From a virus: a stretch of DNA of 44,437 bases. Shown here piece by piece: positions 1 to 9,302 of the stretch. Each line of letters begins with the position of its first letter. Position 1 is the first letter of the stretch. The notes under the pieces were generated by a model. That model worked only from the letters and a program-made list of their open reading frames with translations. It made no database searches and was not told the DNA's origin. The translations under genes were made by a program, and so were the position numbers. Location of the stretch: positions 1-44,437 of IMG/VR virus record IMGVR_UViG_3300009376_001694, one strand, 5' to 3'.

Positions 1-1
1 T

Positions 2-3000
2 AAGGTAATTGAGTCTTCTGTTGCCACCGAAATTGAGACAGATGCTGGTGCCCTAACACTAGATGGAAAAACAGGTATAAATCTCCAAGAAAACGGAACA
101 ACTGTAATAGCTATCGATGATCAAAGAAATGTGAGCATCGGTGTCGGCGCTACAAAAGGCCTCTACCTCTCATCCTCTGTTTCAGATTTTGCACTAACGG
201 GAACGATTAAGAACTCTGCAACTAAGGTAATTGAGTCCTCAGTCGAAACTGAGATAGAAACAGCCGCCGGTGCACTGACACTAGACGGAAGAACTGGAGT
301 CATTCTACAGACTAGTGGATCTATGCTGATGTCAGTTGGCTCTGGCAGTATTTACATCTCTGGCTCTGTATCAGATTTTGCGCTATCAGGAACAATAAAG
401 AATACAGCTGCTAAGGTAATTGAGTCAGCTGTAGCAACAGAAATTGAGACAACAGCAGGATCTCTAACCCTAGACGGAAAGACAGGCGTCAATCTTCAAG
501 CTAATGGGACAACAGTTCTCTCAGCTGGACCTGGCGGCACCTATCTCTCATCCTCTGTATCAGACTTTACTCTCACAGGAACAATTAAAAATTCAGCATC
601 TAAGGTCATCGAGTCCTCTGTGGCAACTGAGATTGAGACAACAGCTGGTTCTCTCACACTAGACGGCAAGACAGGCATAAATCTCCAGGAAAATGGCACA
701 ACACTCATAGCCCTTGATAACGGACAAAATGTAATAATTGGCACAGCAGGTAAGCAGATTCAGCTTTCAGGCTCTGTGTCAGACTTTGCTTTAACAGGCA
801 CAATCAAGAGCTCAGCATCAAAGGTCATCGAATCATCAGTTGCAACTGAAATTGAGTCAACAGGATCACTCACATTAGATGGTGCCTCTAGTGTTGCACT
901 CCAGGCGAATGGGACACAGATTCTTGCTGTCAGTCCGTCAGGCGTTTATCTTTCAGGATCTGTGTCAGATTTCTCTCTATCTGGAACGATTAAAAACAGT
1001 GCATCCAAGATTATCGAATCATCTGTTGCAACTGAGATTGAAACAGCTGCTGGATCACTGACACTAGACGGAAAGACAGGTGTTAGCTTACAGACAAATG
1101 GCACAACAATGCTTTCTGTCGGACCATCAGGTGTATACATCTCAGGATCCGTTTCTGGATTAGAAATAACCGGAACAATACGAAGCAGTGCAGCTAAGAT
1201 CATAGAGTCCTCAGTCGCCACAGAGATAGAGACAGATTCTGGTGCCTTAACCCTGGATGGAAAGACAGGTGTCAATCTCCAGGCTAATGGAGCGACAGTT
1301 CTCTCAGTTGGTCCAGCTGGAACCTATCTCTCATCCTCTGTCTCTGACTTCGCGTTGACAGGTACTATTAAGAACAGTGCTGCCAAGGTTATAGAGTCAT
1401 CAGTTGCCACAGAAATTGAGACAGATGCAGGCTCACTGACACTAGACGGTAAGACTGGCATCAATCTTCAAGAAGACGGAACAACTGTAATATCCATCGA
1501 TAACCAAAGAAATGTAAATGTCGGTGTCACAGGACAGGGAATTTATCTCTCTGGAACTCTATCAGATTATGCACTTTCTGGTACAATAAAAAATAGTGCT
1601 TCAAAGGTAATTAAATCATCTGTTGCCACAGAGATTGAGTCAACTGGATCACTCACCCTAGACGGTGCTTCTAGTGTAGCACTTCAGGCCAACGGTACAA
1701 CAGTTCTCTCAGTTGGACCTGCCGGAACCTATCTTTCAGGATCTGTGTCAGACTTTGCTCTAACAGGAACAATTAAAAATTCAGCATCAAAAGTCATTGA
1801 GTCGTCAGTAGCAACAGAAATAGAGACAGATGCGGGTGCTCTAACTCTTGATGGAAAAACTGGCATAAACCTTCAAGCTAACGGAACGACAGTTCTCTCA
1901 ATTGGAACAGCCGGAACCTATCTCTCATCCTCTGTCTCTGACTTCGCGTTGACAGGAACAATTAAAAATTCAGCATCGAAAGTCATTGAGTCATCAGTCG
2001 CAACAGAGATTGAGACAGCTGCTGGAGCACTGACTCTAGACGGAAAAACAGGCATAAATCTCCAGGTGAATGGGACCCAGATGCTCTCAGTTGGGCCTGC
2101 AGGTGTTTACCTTTCAGGATCTGTATCAGACTTTTCACTAACAGGAACGATTAAGAATAGTGTAGCCAAAGTCATCGAATCTTCAGTTGCCACTGAGATA
2201 GAAACAGACGCTGGTGCTCTGACCCTAGACGGTGCTGCAGGAGTTGACCTACAGTACAGTGGAAGCTCATATATAAGACTTAACTCCGGATCAATCATAA
2301 TAGGAGATCTCAGCGGATCTAATACACTCGGAGTTGCACCACCAAGCATATACATCTCCGGGGCCATTCTCAGTGAACTACATCTTTCAGGTGCAGTCTT
2401 TGCAGACAAGATAAGCGGATCTCTAACAACACTAGCCGACGGCACCGAGTACATGATTGCTGGTGCAAATATCACAATTAACACAGGATCAACCGGCGCT
2501 CTGACAATTTCAGCCACAGGGCTTGGAGTTGGTGGCTCCGATACACAGGTTCAGTTTAATGACGGAGGATCTTTTGGTGGAGATTCTGGTCTAACATTTA
2601 ACAAGACTTCTAACTTATTAACAGCAGCAAAACTACACACAACAGACAATGCACATCTTTCAGGATCTGTGTCAGACTTTGCTCTAACAGGAACAATTAA
2701 AAATTCAGCATCGAAAGTCATTGAGTCATCAGTCGCAACAGAGATTGAGACAGCTGCTGGAGCACTTACATTAGACGGCAAAACCGGTGTCAGCTTGCAA
2801 GCCAACGGTACAACAGTTCTTTCAGTTGGACCTGCTGGAACCTATCTTTCAGGATCTGTGTCAGACTTTTCCCTAACAGGCACAATTAAAAATAGTGCCG
2901 CTAAGATAATTGAATCCTCAGTCGCAACAGAGATTGAGACAGATGCTGGAGCACTTACACTTGATGGAAAGACCGGTGTCAACTTACAGGCCAATGGGAC

Positions 3001-5743
3001 AACAATTATATCAGTTGGACCTGCAGGAATGTATCTCTCATCTTCAGTCTCTGATTTCTCACTTACTGGTACAATTAAGAACAGTGCTGCCAAGGTTATA
3101 GAGTCCTCAGTCGCAACAGAGATCGAAACAGCTATAGGCACCCTGACACTGGATGGGGCAGCAGGAGTTGATCTCCAGCACAGCGGTAGTTCATACATTA
3201 AGCTAAATTCAGGATCAATTACAATTGGTGATTTGAGCGGTTCAAATACGCTAGGTGTTGCACCACCTGATATTTACGTGTCCGGAGCTATTCAAAGTGA
3301 ATTGCATCTATCAGGATCAGTTTTTGCTGATAAGCTAAGTGGATCACTAACAACTTTGGCAAATGGAAATCCATATCTGGTTGGACACGGTGGTCTTGCC
3401 ATAACGACAGGTTCAGATGGATCAGTTACACTCAACCTTGGTGCAGCAAGCAATGCATTTGGAACAGTAGCAGTATCTGGACAGGATGATGTTGTCGCAG
3501 ATCAGTCAGGTGATACAATCACCTTTGCTGCAGCACAAAACATGGCAATCACAACAAATGCCACCAGTGACACTATCACATTCACCGGAATCGCTGGCGG
3601 CGGAAGTAGTACTGTCTTCAATGATAGAGGTCATAAGGCAACTTCCACAGGATCGTTATCGATAGCAGGACCAGGACATGGTTTAACCTATGACGCCACT
3701 TCTGTTGGTGCTGATGTCTTCTTCTTTGTTAGCGGTACAGCGGGATCAAGAAACACATCAAATACAGGATCAGCTGTTTTTGGTGGTGATGTTATCGTCT
3801 CTGGAACATTTTATGCAGAGAAGATTGTCGCAGAGATAGATGCAACATCAACTGGCTCACTATCGATTTCAGGTAGTGCATACATTCAGCAAGGACTTCT
3901 TGTTTCAGGTGCACATGGAAGAAATATGCATATACTTGCACCGTCTCTGTTTGACGGAAATATGCACATTTCAGGCGCTGTATCAGATTTCGCACTGACA
4001 GGAACTATTAAAAATAGTGCAACCAAGATTATCGAATCTTCAGTTGCAACAGAGATAGAAACTGATGCGGGCATTCTAACACTAGATGGTAAGACAGGCA
4101 TAAATCTCCAGGAAGATGGAACAACTGTAATAGCTATCGATGATCAAAGAAATGTGAGTATTGGCGCCGGCATCACAAATGGCCTCTATCTCTCATCATC
4201 TCTCTCAGACTTTGCTCTGACAGGCACTATTAAAAATAGTGCCTCTAAGGTTATAGAATCTTCTGTTGCAACTGAAATTGAGTCAACAGGATCACTCACA
4301 TTAGATGGTGCTTCCAGCGTCTCACTCCAAGCAAATGGGACACAAATTCTTGCTGTTAGTCCGTCAGGTGTCTATCTTTCAGGATCAGTCTCTGATTTTC
4401 GTATCACTGGAAGTATTAAGATTGATACAAGTACTGCTCTTGAGGCACCTGCCACGACAGTCATAAAGACGCTGGGTGGTTCATGGGATATCGATGGAAA
4501 GACAGGAGTTAATCTCCAGACAAATGGTACAACAATGCTTTCTGTCGGACCGGCAGGGGTCTATATTTCAGGGTCTGTTTCTGGATTAGAAATAACAGGA
4601 ACAATTCGAAACAGTGCAGCCAAGATTATCGAATCTTCTGTGGCAACAGAGATAGAAACAACAGCGGGCGCCCTGACACTAGATGGTAAGACTGGTGTCG
4701 CACTTCAGGTAAATGGAACACAAATGCTCTCGGTTGGTCCCAAGGGAGTTTATCTCTCTGGATCAGTCTCTGACTTCTTGGCAACAGGAACAATTAAGAG
4801 TGACGCAAGTGTTGCTCTAGAGGCCACTGCCGGAACTACTATCAAGACCCTGGGTGGACCATTTAGTGTAGATGGGGAATCGGGTGTTGAACTACAGTAT
4901 AGCGGAAGCACATACATAAAGCTCAACTCAGGATCAATTGTCTTGGGCGATCTCAGCGGAACAACGACCCTGGGTGTGGCTCCTCCAAATATCTACGTCT
5001 CAGGTGCCATTCTCAGTCCTTTGCATGTATCAGGATCAGTCTTTGCTGATAAGCTAAGTGGATCTCTTACGACCCTGGCAGATGGCACTGAGTATATGAT
5101 AGCTGGAACTAATATAACAATTAATACAGGATCAAGTGGTGCACTAACAATTTCAGCTACAACTGGTACAGCAGATCCAGGCGGAGGAAACACTGAGGTT
5201 CAGTTTAATGACGGTGGTGATTTTGGTGGAGATCCAGGTTTCTCGTTTAACAAGACAGCTGGTTTGCTCTCAGTCGTCCGGCTTGCCACGGAATTCAGTG
5301 CACATTTCTCTGGATCAGTTTCAGATTTCAATCTAACTGGAACGATTAAGAACAGTGCATCGAAGGTCATCGAGTCATCAGTCGCAACAGAGATTGAGTC
5401 AACAGGATCGCTCACACTAGACGGTGCCTCTAGTGTTGCACTCCAGGCTAATGGAGCACAGATTCTTGCTATCAGTCCGTCAGGTGTTTATCTTTCAGGA
5501 TCGGTTTCTTCACTAAATGTGACAGGTACTCTCAAGATGACCAGTGACGTGCTACCTTCAGCAAATAACACGTACAACCTCGGATCAGATACAGTTAGAT
5601 GGGCTAACGTTTATACCTCTGACCTCCACCTGAAGAATGAGAGAGGTAACTGGACAATCGTTGAGGAAGAGGATTATCTATGTGTTGTCAACAATAGAAC
5701 AGGAAAGAGATTCAAGATGATGCTTGAGGAGATAGAGGAATAA
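2..5743 (+). CDS. Giant repetitive phage tail fibre protein, 5'-partial
   Basis: The reading frame is open from base 2, so the gene begins before the window; the GTG at 131 lies inside a repeat unit and is not a credible start. The visible part is about 1,913 residues. It contains about 20 units of roughly 62 residues with the pattern YLSGSVSDFALTGTIK, then KVIESSVATEIET, then LTLDGKTGINLQ, then a short variable linker ending in SVGPAGV. Three units (near 2260, 3180 and 4900) carry a long extra module with GDLSGSNTLGVAPP and FADKLSGSLTTLADG. The C-terminus (NTYNLGSDTVRWANVYTSDL, then NERGNWTIVEEEDYL) is of a type familiar from tail fibres of T4-like marine phages. There is no signal peptide or membrane segment in view. 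The protein is rich in Ser and Thr. Role: host recognition or the shaft of a long fibre. The fibre call is strong; the exact position on the virion is unknown. Confidence 0.88.
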   Translation, partial: KVIESSVATEIETDAGALTLDGKTGINLQENGTTVIAIDDQRNVSIGVGATKGLYLSSSVSDFALTGTIKNSATKVIESSVETEIETAAGALTLDGRTGVILQTSGSMLMSVGSGSIYISGSVSDFALSGTIKNTAAKVIESAVATEIETTAGSLTLDGKTGVNLQANGTTVLSAGPGGTYLSSSVSDFTLTGTIKNSASKVIESSVATEIETTAGSLTLDGKTGINLQENGTTLIALDNGQNVIIGTAGKQIQLSGSVSDFALTGTIKSSASKVIESSVATEIESTGSLTLDGASSVALQANGTQILAVSPSGVYLSGSVSDFSLSGTIKNSASKIIESSVATEIETAAGSLTLDGKTGVSLQTNGTTMLSVGPSGVYISGSVSGLEITGTIRSSAAKIIESSVATEIETDSGALTLDGKTGVNLQANGATVLSVGPAGTYLSSSVSDFALTGTIKNSAAKVIESSVATEIETDAGSLTLDGKTGINLQEDGTTVISIDNQRNVNVGVTGQGIYLSGTLSDYALSGTIKNSASKVIKSSVATEIESTGSLTLDGASSVALQANGTTVLSVGPAGTYLSGSVSDFALTGTIKNSASKVIESSVATEIETDAGALTLDGKTGINLQANGTTVLSIGTAGTYLSSSVSDFALTGTIKNSASKVIESSVATEIETAAGALTLDGKTGINLQVNGTQMLSVGPAGVYLSGSVSDFSLTGTIKNSVAKVIESSVATEIETDAGALTLDGAAGVDLQYSGSSYIRLNSGSIIIGDLSGSNTLGVAPPSIYISGAILSELHLSGAVFADKISGSLTTLADGTEYMIAGANITINTGSTGALTISATGLGVGGSDTQVQFNDGGSFGGDSGLTFNKTSNLLTAAKLHTTDNAHLSGSVSDFALTGTIKNSASKVIESSVATEIETAAGALTLDGKTGVSLQANGTTVLSVGPAGTYLSGSVSDFSLTGTIKNSAAKIIESSVATEIETDAGALTLDGKTGVNLQANGTTIISVGPAGMYLSSSVSDFSLTGTIKNSAAKVIESSVATEIETAIGTLTLDGAAGVDLQHSGSSYIKLNSGSITIGDLSGSNTLGVAPPDIYVSGAIQSELHLSGSVFADKLSGSLTTLANGNPYLVGHGGLAITTGSDGSVTLNLGAASNAFGTVAVSGQDDVVADQSGDTITFAAAQNMAITTNATSDTITFTGIAGGGSSTVFNDRGHKATSTGSLSIAGPGHGLTYDATSVGADVFFFVSGTAGSRNTSNTGSAVFGGDVIVSGTFYAEKIVAEIDATSTGSLSISGSAYIQQGLLVSGAHGRNMHILAPSLFDGNMHISGAVSDFALTGTIKNSATKIIESSVATEIETDAGILTLDGKTGINLQEDGTTVIAIDDQRNVSIGAGITNGLYLSSSLSDFALTGTIKNSASKVIESSVATEIESTGSLTLDGASSVSLQANGTQILAVSPSGVYLSGSVSDFRITGSIKIDTSTALEAPATTVIKTLGGSWDIDGKTGVNLQTNGTTMLSVGPAGVYISGSVSGLEITGTIRNSAAKIIESSVATEIETTAGALTLDGKTGVALQVNGTQMLSVGPKGVYLSGSVSDFLATGTIKSDASVALEATAGTTIKTLGGPFSVDGESGVELQYSGSTYIKLNSGSIVLGDLSGTTTLGVAPPNIYVSGAILSPLHVSGSVFADKLSGSLTTLADGTEYMIAGTNITINTGSSGALTISATTGTADPGGGNTEVQFNDGGDFGGDPGFSFNKTAGLLSVVRLATEFSAHFSGSVSDFNLTGTIKNSASKVIESSVATEIESTGSLTLDGASSVALQANGAQILAISPSGVYLSGSVSSLNVTGTLKMTSDVLPSANNTYNLGSDTVRWANVYTSDLHLKNERGNWTIVEEEDYLCVVNNRTGKRFKMMLEEIEE
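1952..2031 (+). repeat. 80-bp perfect direct repeat, copy 1
   Basis: These 80 bases are identical to 2687-2766, starting ACAGGAACAATT and ending GCTGGAGCACT. The two copies lie 735 bases apart, exactly 245 codons, so recombination between them would keep the frame of the fibre gene. Confidence 0.9.
2687..2766 (+). repeat. 80-bp perfect direct repeat, copy 2
   Basis: Second copy of the 80-base sequence at 1952-2031. Outside these borders the two repeat units differ at scattered positions, so the identity suggests recent gene conversion or unequal exchange inside the array. Confidence 0.9.
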
Positions 5744-5746
5744 ACA

Positions 5747-7318
5747 ATGCCATTAGTTACAAACAACCTTTATGTTTCTGGAAACGTCTCTTCATTGAAT
5801 GTGACGGGTGCGATTAAGCCCACTGGAGGTATCGTCTTAGAAGACGCCGATATGAAGCTCTCTCAAATTAATGGCGGCGCTTTTCTTGAATGCATAACAC
5901 TCGATGCTGGCGACGGACTCGCAACAGTAGTTGTCAACGAAGGATCGTCAGCTGTTGTAGACTTTAGAATTGAGACCAACACCGAAGACGAAGCGATCTT
6001 TATAGACTCTAGCACAAACACAATCTACATCAATAGGGGCGAGACAGATGTGACGTCATCATTCCACAATATTGATGACGTCGTGATGACAATAAAGGAC
6101 AATGGTGTCGTCTTCAATGAGGATAGTAGTTCTGTTATAGATGTGAGAATGGAGTCAAATAGTAATGCTCACATGTTTTTCTTAGATGCCAGCGCAGATG
6201 GTATAGGAATCAATACTAGCTCACCTGATGAGCTCTTACACATAGAGAGTGCAGTATCAAATAAGCCTGTTGTGAAGATTGAGAATACGAATTCTGACGC
6301 TTTACCACCCATTCTCGAGTTCAATAAGAGCACAACGGGGGAGGCTGATAACGATCAGCTGGGTGAGATCCAGTTCTATGGGATGGACTCAGGAAATACT
6401 GAGACTCTTTATGCGCACATTGTTGTTTCCGCATCTGATGTAACAAATGCTTCAGAGGGAGGTCTGATGGATTTAAGAGTCAGACCTGGAACAACTGCAG
6501 TAGGGCCAACCTCTCTCTTAAAGCTCGGCGGCGACTCCGGTGTTAATTGTGATGTGATAGTAAATGATGATCAGATAGATAATAACTTTAGAGTTGCAAC
6601 AGCTGCTAATTCACACAATATCTACGTAGATTCAGGTGTAACCAAGGCGGGATTTCTAGACAGCGCAGCAGGTGTCACATCATTTGGATCAATCGGAAGT
6701 GTACAGGTTCAGAGAGATATAACGAATAACTATGCATTCTACGTAAAGCACCATGGAGATAATATAAACAGAAGGGGCATTCGCATAGACTGTGGGACAA
6801 CAGGAAGCTCAGGCACAAACACAGCAATGAGTTTCCGTGACGGCGACGGGACAGAGATAGGAAATATCACTTTCACCGGGACCACAGTTTCATATAATCA
6901 ATTTACAGGTGGTCACTTTGGAACTGTAGAGGACGAAGACGCTCGTAATTACGGAATTTTGTTGAAGGTTGATAGCATAGAAAAAACTAACAGACACATA
7001 CACTATAATATGAGTATGACAACATCTGCAAATGATAGAGCTGTGATCGGAGTCTACTCAGGAGAGCTAGAGAACATGGATGGAATAATATCACATCAAG
7101 TCTACGCAGTTGGTGACGGAAACATACTTGTCTGCTCTGCGGGCGGAAATATATCAACAGGTGACTATATTTGCTCATCAAATGTCGCCGGTCATGGTAT
7201 GAAGCAATCTGACGATCTCCTTCACAACTACACAGTTGCAAAGGCACTAGAAGCAGTTGATTGGTCGCAGGAGTCAGAGACTACAAAGCTGATAGCATGC
7301 ACCTATCATGCTGGGTAG
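5747..7318 (+). CDS. Second phage tail fibre / structural protein
   Basis: 523 residues, starting 3 bases after the previous stop with an AGAGGAA ribosome site six bases before the ATG. The N-terminus (LYVSGNVSSLNVTGAIK, residues 8-24) copies the last partial repeat of the upstream fibre, so the two proteins are related. The middle has the fibre motif GINTSSPDELLHIES (about residues 155-170), common in marine phage fibres and usually followed by beta-rich shaft. The C-terminal part (GNISTGDYICSSN, then GMKQSDDLLHNYTVAKALE) resembles the terminal domains of many phage fibres. No enzymatic motif is visible, and the catalytic Ser-Lys pair of the S74 chaperone was not recognised. Probably the distal fibre or a subunit joined to the repeat fibre. 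Confident as a structural fibre protein, less so about its place. Confidence 0.82.
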   Translation: MPLVTNNLYVSGNVSSLNVTGAIKPTGGIVLEDADMKLSQINGGAFLECITLDAGDGLATVVVNEGSSAVVDFRIETNTEDEAIFIDSSTNTIYINRGETDVTSSFHNIDDVVMTIKDNGVVFNEDSSSVIDVRMESNSNAHMFFLDASADGIGINTSSPDELLHIESAVSNKPVVKIENTNSDALPPILEFNKSTTGEADNDQLGEIQFYGMDSGNTETLYAHIVVSASDVTNASEGGLMDLRVRPGTTAVGPTSLLKLGGDSGVNCDVIVNDDQIDNNFRVATAANSHNIYVDSGVTKAGFLDSAAGVTSFGSIGSVQVQRDITNNYAFYVKHHGDNINRRGIRIDCGTTGSSGTNTAMSFRDGDGTEIGNITFTGTTVSYNQFTGGHFGTVEDEDARNYGILLKVDSIEKTNRHIHYNMSMTTSANDRAVIGVYSGELENMDGIISHQVYAVGDGNILVCSAGGNISTGDYICSSNVAGHGMKQSDDLLHNYTVAKALEAVDWSQESETTKLIACTYHAG

Positions 7319-7326
7319 TAATATTT

Positions 7327-7334
7327 TATAAACT
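7327..7334 (+). promoter_or_regulatory. Possible phage late promoter (TATAAACT)
   Basis: In the 58-base gap between the fibre genes and the glycan island, TATAAACT matches six of eight positions of the T4 late promoter element TATAAATA. It lies about 45 bases before the first island ATG. A gp55-type sigma factor is encoded in this window, so such promoters are expected, but a six-of-eight match in AT-rich DNA is weak. Confidence 0.25.
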
Positions 7335-7376
7335 TCTCTAAATTGAGCTGTAAAATCTCTTTGTGGAGCGCCATAA

Positions 7377-9302
7377 ATGTTCAATCGTAGTCCATTTAAC
7401 ATAGAGCCTCCTCCAAGTGTACCAGATGACTGTGACATTGTCTTTGTTGGAGATATGTTCTCGTCTGATCATCTTGGAGGAGCAGAATTAACAACTGATG
7501 CAATAATTGATTCATCGACATATAAAGTTTTTAAATTACACTCAAGTAAGGTGACAGCAGAACTTCTGTCACAGGGAATAAGAAAGCACTGGATTTTTGG
7601 AAACTATTCATCAATGGACTGGAATCTCATTCCAACAATTGTTGCAAACTTAAATTATTCAATTATTGAGTTTGATTACAAATATTGTAAGTATAGATCA
7701 ACAGAAAAGCATGAGCAAGCAGAGAACATGCCGTGCGACTGTCAGAATCAAATGTATGGAAAGATGGTTTCAGCATTTTACTATGGAGCAAAGTCTCTTT
7801 GGTGGATGTCAGAGCAGCAGATGCAAAAGTATCATCAGGCATTTCCATTTCTTGAGCAGATTAAAAATACTGTTCTATCATCTGTATTCAACTCTGATTT
7901 CTTTAGTGAGATTGATCATTTGCGGAAAAAAGCACATGGCGTCAATCGAGAAAAGTATCTTGTTGTAGGATCAACATCCTGGATAAAGGGAACACAGGAT
8001 GGTGAGGCACTTTGCAAGAAAAAGAATTTTGACTACGAGGTTCTCTGGGACCTGCCATACAAGGATATGCTTGAAAGCCTTTCACAGGCAAAAGCGCTAG
8101 TCTTTCTACCGAAGGGAAAGGATACATGTCCGAGACTTGTCATAGAAGCAAAGCTATTAGGCTGCGATATCATTACAAATGAAAATGTACAGCACATCAA
8201 CGAGGAGTGGTTTAATACAGCTGACTTAAACGTCGTTGAGAGCTATCTCAAGTCAGCAGGAAAAAGATTTTGGAATGAAATAAAGAAGATAATCGATCAC
8301 CAGCCAACAATCAGCGGATATACGACCACTTTGAATTGTATTGATCAGAATTATCCTTTTGTGGAGAGCATAAAGTCCATGCTTGCCTTCTGTGACCAGG
8401 TAGTTGTTGTTGATGGTGGTTCCAAGGACGGGACCTGGGAGCAGCTTCAGAAGCTGACAGAGAAGCACGAAAAGCTACTTGTGCACCAGAATGTAAGGGA
8501 CTGGAATCATCCAAGATTTGCAGTATTTGATGGATTACAAAAAGCATTTGCAAGAGTTCTCTGCACGGGTGAATTTTGCTGGCAGCAGGATTCAGATGAG
8601 ATTATTCATCAGGACGATTATGACAAGATTGCGAATTTATCAAAAATTCTTCCAAAAAATATAGACCTTCTTGCACTACCCGTAATTGAATACTGGGGTG
8701 GGCATGAAAAGATAAGAATAGATGTCACACCGTGGAAGTGGAGATTTAGTCGAAATAAACCGCACATCACACATGGCATTCCAAAAGAGCTTAGAAAGTT
8801 CGATGAGAGTGGAGAAATGTACTCTCTACCTGGTACTGATGGTTGTGATTATATTCGAAGTGACACGTTTGAAAGAGTTGAATTTGCAAACTTTTACACC
8901 GGAGAAAGTGATGCACTGAGAAATCAAGCATTTTCTGACAAGGAAGCATTGAGCAATTATCAGATGTGGTTTCAGGAGATGACAAATAATCTTCCTAGCG
9001 TTCATCATTACTCATGGTTCGATATTAAGCGAAAAATAAGAACATATAAAAATTACTGGTCGAAGCACTGGCAAAGTCTATACAATATAAGCCAGGCTGA
9101 CACTGCTGAAAATAATATGTTTTTTAATAAGCCCTGGTCTGAGACAACAGATGAGGAATTGGATAATTTCGCAGAAAAGCTTGCAAATGAGATGGGCGGA
9201 TGGATTTTTCATACAAAGGTAGATTTTTCAAAAAAGACCCCGCACATGAAATTGTCACAGGGTAATCCAGAGATTATAAGAAACTGGATTGATAAAAAGT
9301 GA
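7377..9302 (+). CDS. Two-domain glycosyltransferase (GT-B plus GT2/GT-A fusion)
   Basis: 641 residues; ATG preceded by GGAG about nine bases upstream. Residues 1-300 look like a GT4-type GT-B domain: a nucleotide-fold start (DIVFVGDMF, with HLGGAE following), a VVGSTSWIKGTQDG segment near 196 and a TCPRLVIEAKLLGCD acceptor/donor helix near 250. Residues about 312-480 are a second, GT2-like GT-A domain with VVVVDGGSKDGTWE (342-355) and a DxD-type metal site in QQDSDE (D405, D407). The remaining C-terminal part is unassigned. It is the first gene of the glycan island and overlaps the next gene by four bases. Expected to add two sugars in sequence to a cytoplasmic acceptor; donor and acceptor are unknown. 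Domain calls are by motif only. Confidence 0.78.
   Translation: MFNRSPFNIEPPPSVPDDCDIVFVGDMFSSDHLGGAELTTDAIIDSSTYKVFKLHSSKVTAELLSQGIRKHWIFGNYSSMDWNLIPTIVANLNYSIIEFDYKYCKYRSTEKHEQAENMPCDCQNQMYGKMVSAFYYGAKSLWWMSEQQMQKYHQAFPFLEQIKNTVLSSVFNSDFFSEIDHLRKKAHGVNREKYLVVGSTSWIKGTQDGEALCKKKNFDYEVLWDLPYKDMLESLSQAKALVFLPKGKDTCPRLVIEAKLLGCDIITNENVQHINEEWFNTADLNVVESYLKSAGKRFWNEIKKIIDHQPTISGYTTTLNCIDQNYPFVESIKSMLAFCDQVVVVDGGSKDGTWEQLQKLTEKHEKLLVHQNVRDWNHPRFAVFDGLQKAFARVLCTGEFCWQQDSDEIIHQDDYDKIANLSKILPKNIDLLALPVIEYWGGHEKIRIDVTPWKWRFSRNKPHITHGIPKELRKFDESGEMYSLPGTDGCDYIRSDTFERVEFANFYTGESDALRNQAFSDKEALSNYQMWFQEMTNNLPSVHHYSWFDIKRKIRTYKNYWSKHWQSLYNISQADTAENNMFFNKPWSETTDEELDNFAEKLANEMGGWIFHTKVDFSKKTPHMKLSQGNPEIIRNWIDKK

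Larger units (their letters stand above)
2..5520 (+). repeat. In-frame repeat array of about 20 units of roughly 186 bp
   Basis: DNA-level repeats encode the fibre shaft. Most units are 62-64 codons. Those with a QRNV-type linker are about ten residues longer, and three carry extra modules of about 120 residues or more. Units with starts near 4387 and 4756 are aberrant: the KVIESSVATEIE segment is replaced by a different sequence containing TVIKTLGG or TTIKTLGG. The array fades out after 5500 into the unique C-terminal cap. Confidence 0.9.

Noticed and set aside
541-5415. Many minus-strand open frames of 60-140 codons across the fibre gene
   Set aside because: They are mirror frames of the same repeats with near-identical sequences to each other, no ribosome sites and no family motifs.
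2-5520. Regular repeats as a possible CRISPR array
   Set aside because: The units are about 186 bases, in frame, without short palindromic repeats and unique spacers, and they encode a coherent fibre protein.
131-5743. Start of the first fibre gene at GTG 131
   Set aside because: The frame is open upstream to base 2 and encodes an ordinary repeat segment (KVIESSVATEIET...), so the gene is cut by the window edge and 131 lies inside a unit.
7319-7376. Intrinsic terminator after the fibre genes
   Set aside because: Only a three-base stem (CTC/GAG) is visible and no T tract follows it.
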